A DNA stretch of 64,000 nucleotides from Aptenodytes patagonicus (taxonomy: Eukaryota > Chordata > Aves > Sphenisciformes > Spheniscidae), in NCBI RefSeq assembly GCF_965638725.1, contig NC_134949.1, forward strand, positions 108,544,586-108,608,585. The letters run 5' to 3'. A program made the position numbers and the translations under genes. This document shows positions 62,831 to 64,000 of the stretch, one piece after another (the stretch's first letter is position 1; each line of letters opens with the position of its first letter). The notes under the pieces were generated by a model. That model ran no database searches. It worked only from the letters and a program-made list of their open reading frames with translations, and was not told where the DNA came from.

Positions 62831-64000
62831 GACGGCTGCCGTGGTGCGCGAGGTGTACGCACGAGTGTGGAAGAAGCAATAGTAATTTTCTTGCTTTTCA
62901 GGGTCTAATTACAACCCTTAATTTTTAATAAGGCAGTTTATAACGTAGCTGTGGTTCCACCATTGGCAACTACCTACGTACACGTCGTGACCTTAGAAAA
63001 TATAATAGGAGCTATAGGAGAGCTATTGGTTTCGATACTAGCTAGATGTTCCTTCATTTACTTCAAAGTGTCGGGGGGGTTATGTTAATTTGCAAGGAAA
63101 AACAAGTGATTGCAATGTAGTAATGCATTTTGATAGCTAGGTATAAATTTAACCTGAGGAAGAATTGTAGGTTTATGGTGGCAGTACCCTAATAAACCGC
63201 GCTTTTATAACCTTGCATGGAAAAACAATCTGTTAGAATATTATAATAGCAGTGGGAAGATATATGTGGACATAGGTAGGTACAAACTATGTATTCGGTG
63301 TCAGTATTTCTTGATTTTCTGAAAATACTAATTTTACTGCAAATAGCAAGTTTTCATTGTTTTTCACATGGCCTTTTAGTTATTTTTCACCGATTGTGCT
63401 AGACTGAAATCCAGATCATGTGTGATGACATACATACTGTGGAAGTTTAGCAATTCACTATGAGATACGTTCAATAAAATACACTTTGCAAGTTTATTCC
63501 TGTCTGTCTGTATTGTCTGTTAGGTCAGATCAGTCAGAGATCAGTTAGTAAGCAAAACTGAAATCCTGGCTTTGCAAACGCACAGATGAAGGGGAGGAGG
63601 GCATTTGTAATTTAGATTCGGTTCCCCACTTTCCTTGAGAGAGAAGCCAGGCAGCTTAACTATGGGGTACTCTTAAATTGCGCTAATTAGCTATGAGACC
63701 AGAAAAGCATTTTCCCCCAATATTTCTTCATGAATATTTACTTGTGATGAGGTAAACAAAGATGTCCCTAATAGGCTTCACAATTGCAATAAATAAAGTA
63801 TGTCTGAGCTATTGCCTGCCGAGACTTACTTTTTTGTGCTATAAGCCTGAATGCTGGGATGCTATCGTATACTTGATTTGAATTTTTTGGTAGTAGTGAC
63901 AGGATAAGAGAAGCCCTTGAATTTATCTTTTAAAAGCATAATGCTTAAACTTCAGCGTTTCTTTTAGATTCTCAATGTCTTGTTTCAGGATCTATTTGAA
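62831..64000. other. Flank beyond the CHMP2B promoter, no gene seen
   Basis: Returns to AT-rich sequence. A few minimal AATAAA and ATTAAA words occur, with no coding frame and no recognised repeat. By human gene order the next gene would be VGLL3, which is not reached. Confidence 0.65.

Overview
This is a bird nuclear genomic window. Three things point to birds: the 3' end and reverse transcriptase of an avian-type CR1 retrotransposon, an LTR of the ERVL type common in bird genomes, and two vertebrate genes whose proteins can be read exon by exon and look avian. The genes are POU1F1 (Pit-1/GHF-1) on the + strand and CHMP2B on the - strand. They lie tail to tail, as from memory they do in human 3p11-p12. 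I cannot name the species.

Layout. Bases 1-31,600 are AT-rich upstream DNA with no gene I can support. They hold an ERVL-type provirus remnant (4,400-6,240), one probable ancient MIR SINE (about 20,912-21,065), microsatellites and several perfect hairpins. POU1F1 runs from a TATA box at 31,623 through six constant coding exons (31,780-45,133), with a probable poly(A) signal at 47,385. A 5'-truncated CR1 copy lies antisense in its last intron. CHMP2B coding sequence runs from 61,914 down to 51,256 in six exons. Its start lies in a CpG island (about 61,220-62,830) and it has two candidate poly(A) signals near 50,134 and 49,516. The last 1.1 kb has nothing recognisable.

Function. POU1F1 is the pituitary POU-homeodomain activator of growth hormone, prolactin and TSH-beta. 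CHMP2B is a ubiquitous ESCRT-III subunit. They are neighbours, not partners in a pathway. The POU1F1 sequence shows two optional activation-domain segments. One is an 84-nt 5' extension of exon 2 (28 codons, Pit-1 beta type). The other is a separate 114-nt exon (38 codons) with a GC splice donor. They give predicted proteins of 297, 325, 335 or 363 aa.

The main unexplained item lies between the two genes. On the + strand a 165-nt exon-like segment (48,024-48,188) and a 65-nt segment with a stop codon (48,733-48,797) have good splice sites, matching phase and an AATAAA about 107 nt after the stop. I do not recognise the encoded 75 residues and could not find the upstream exons.
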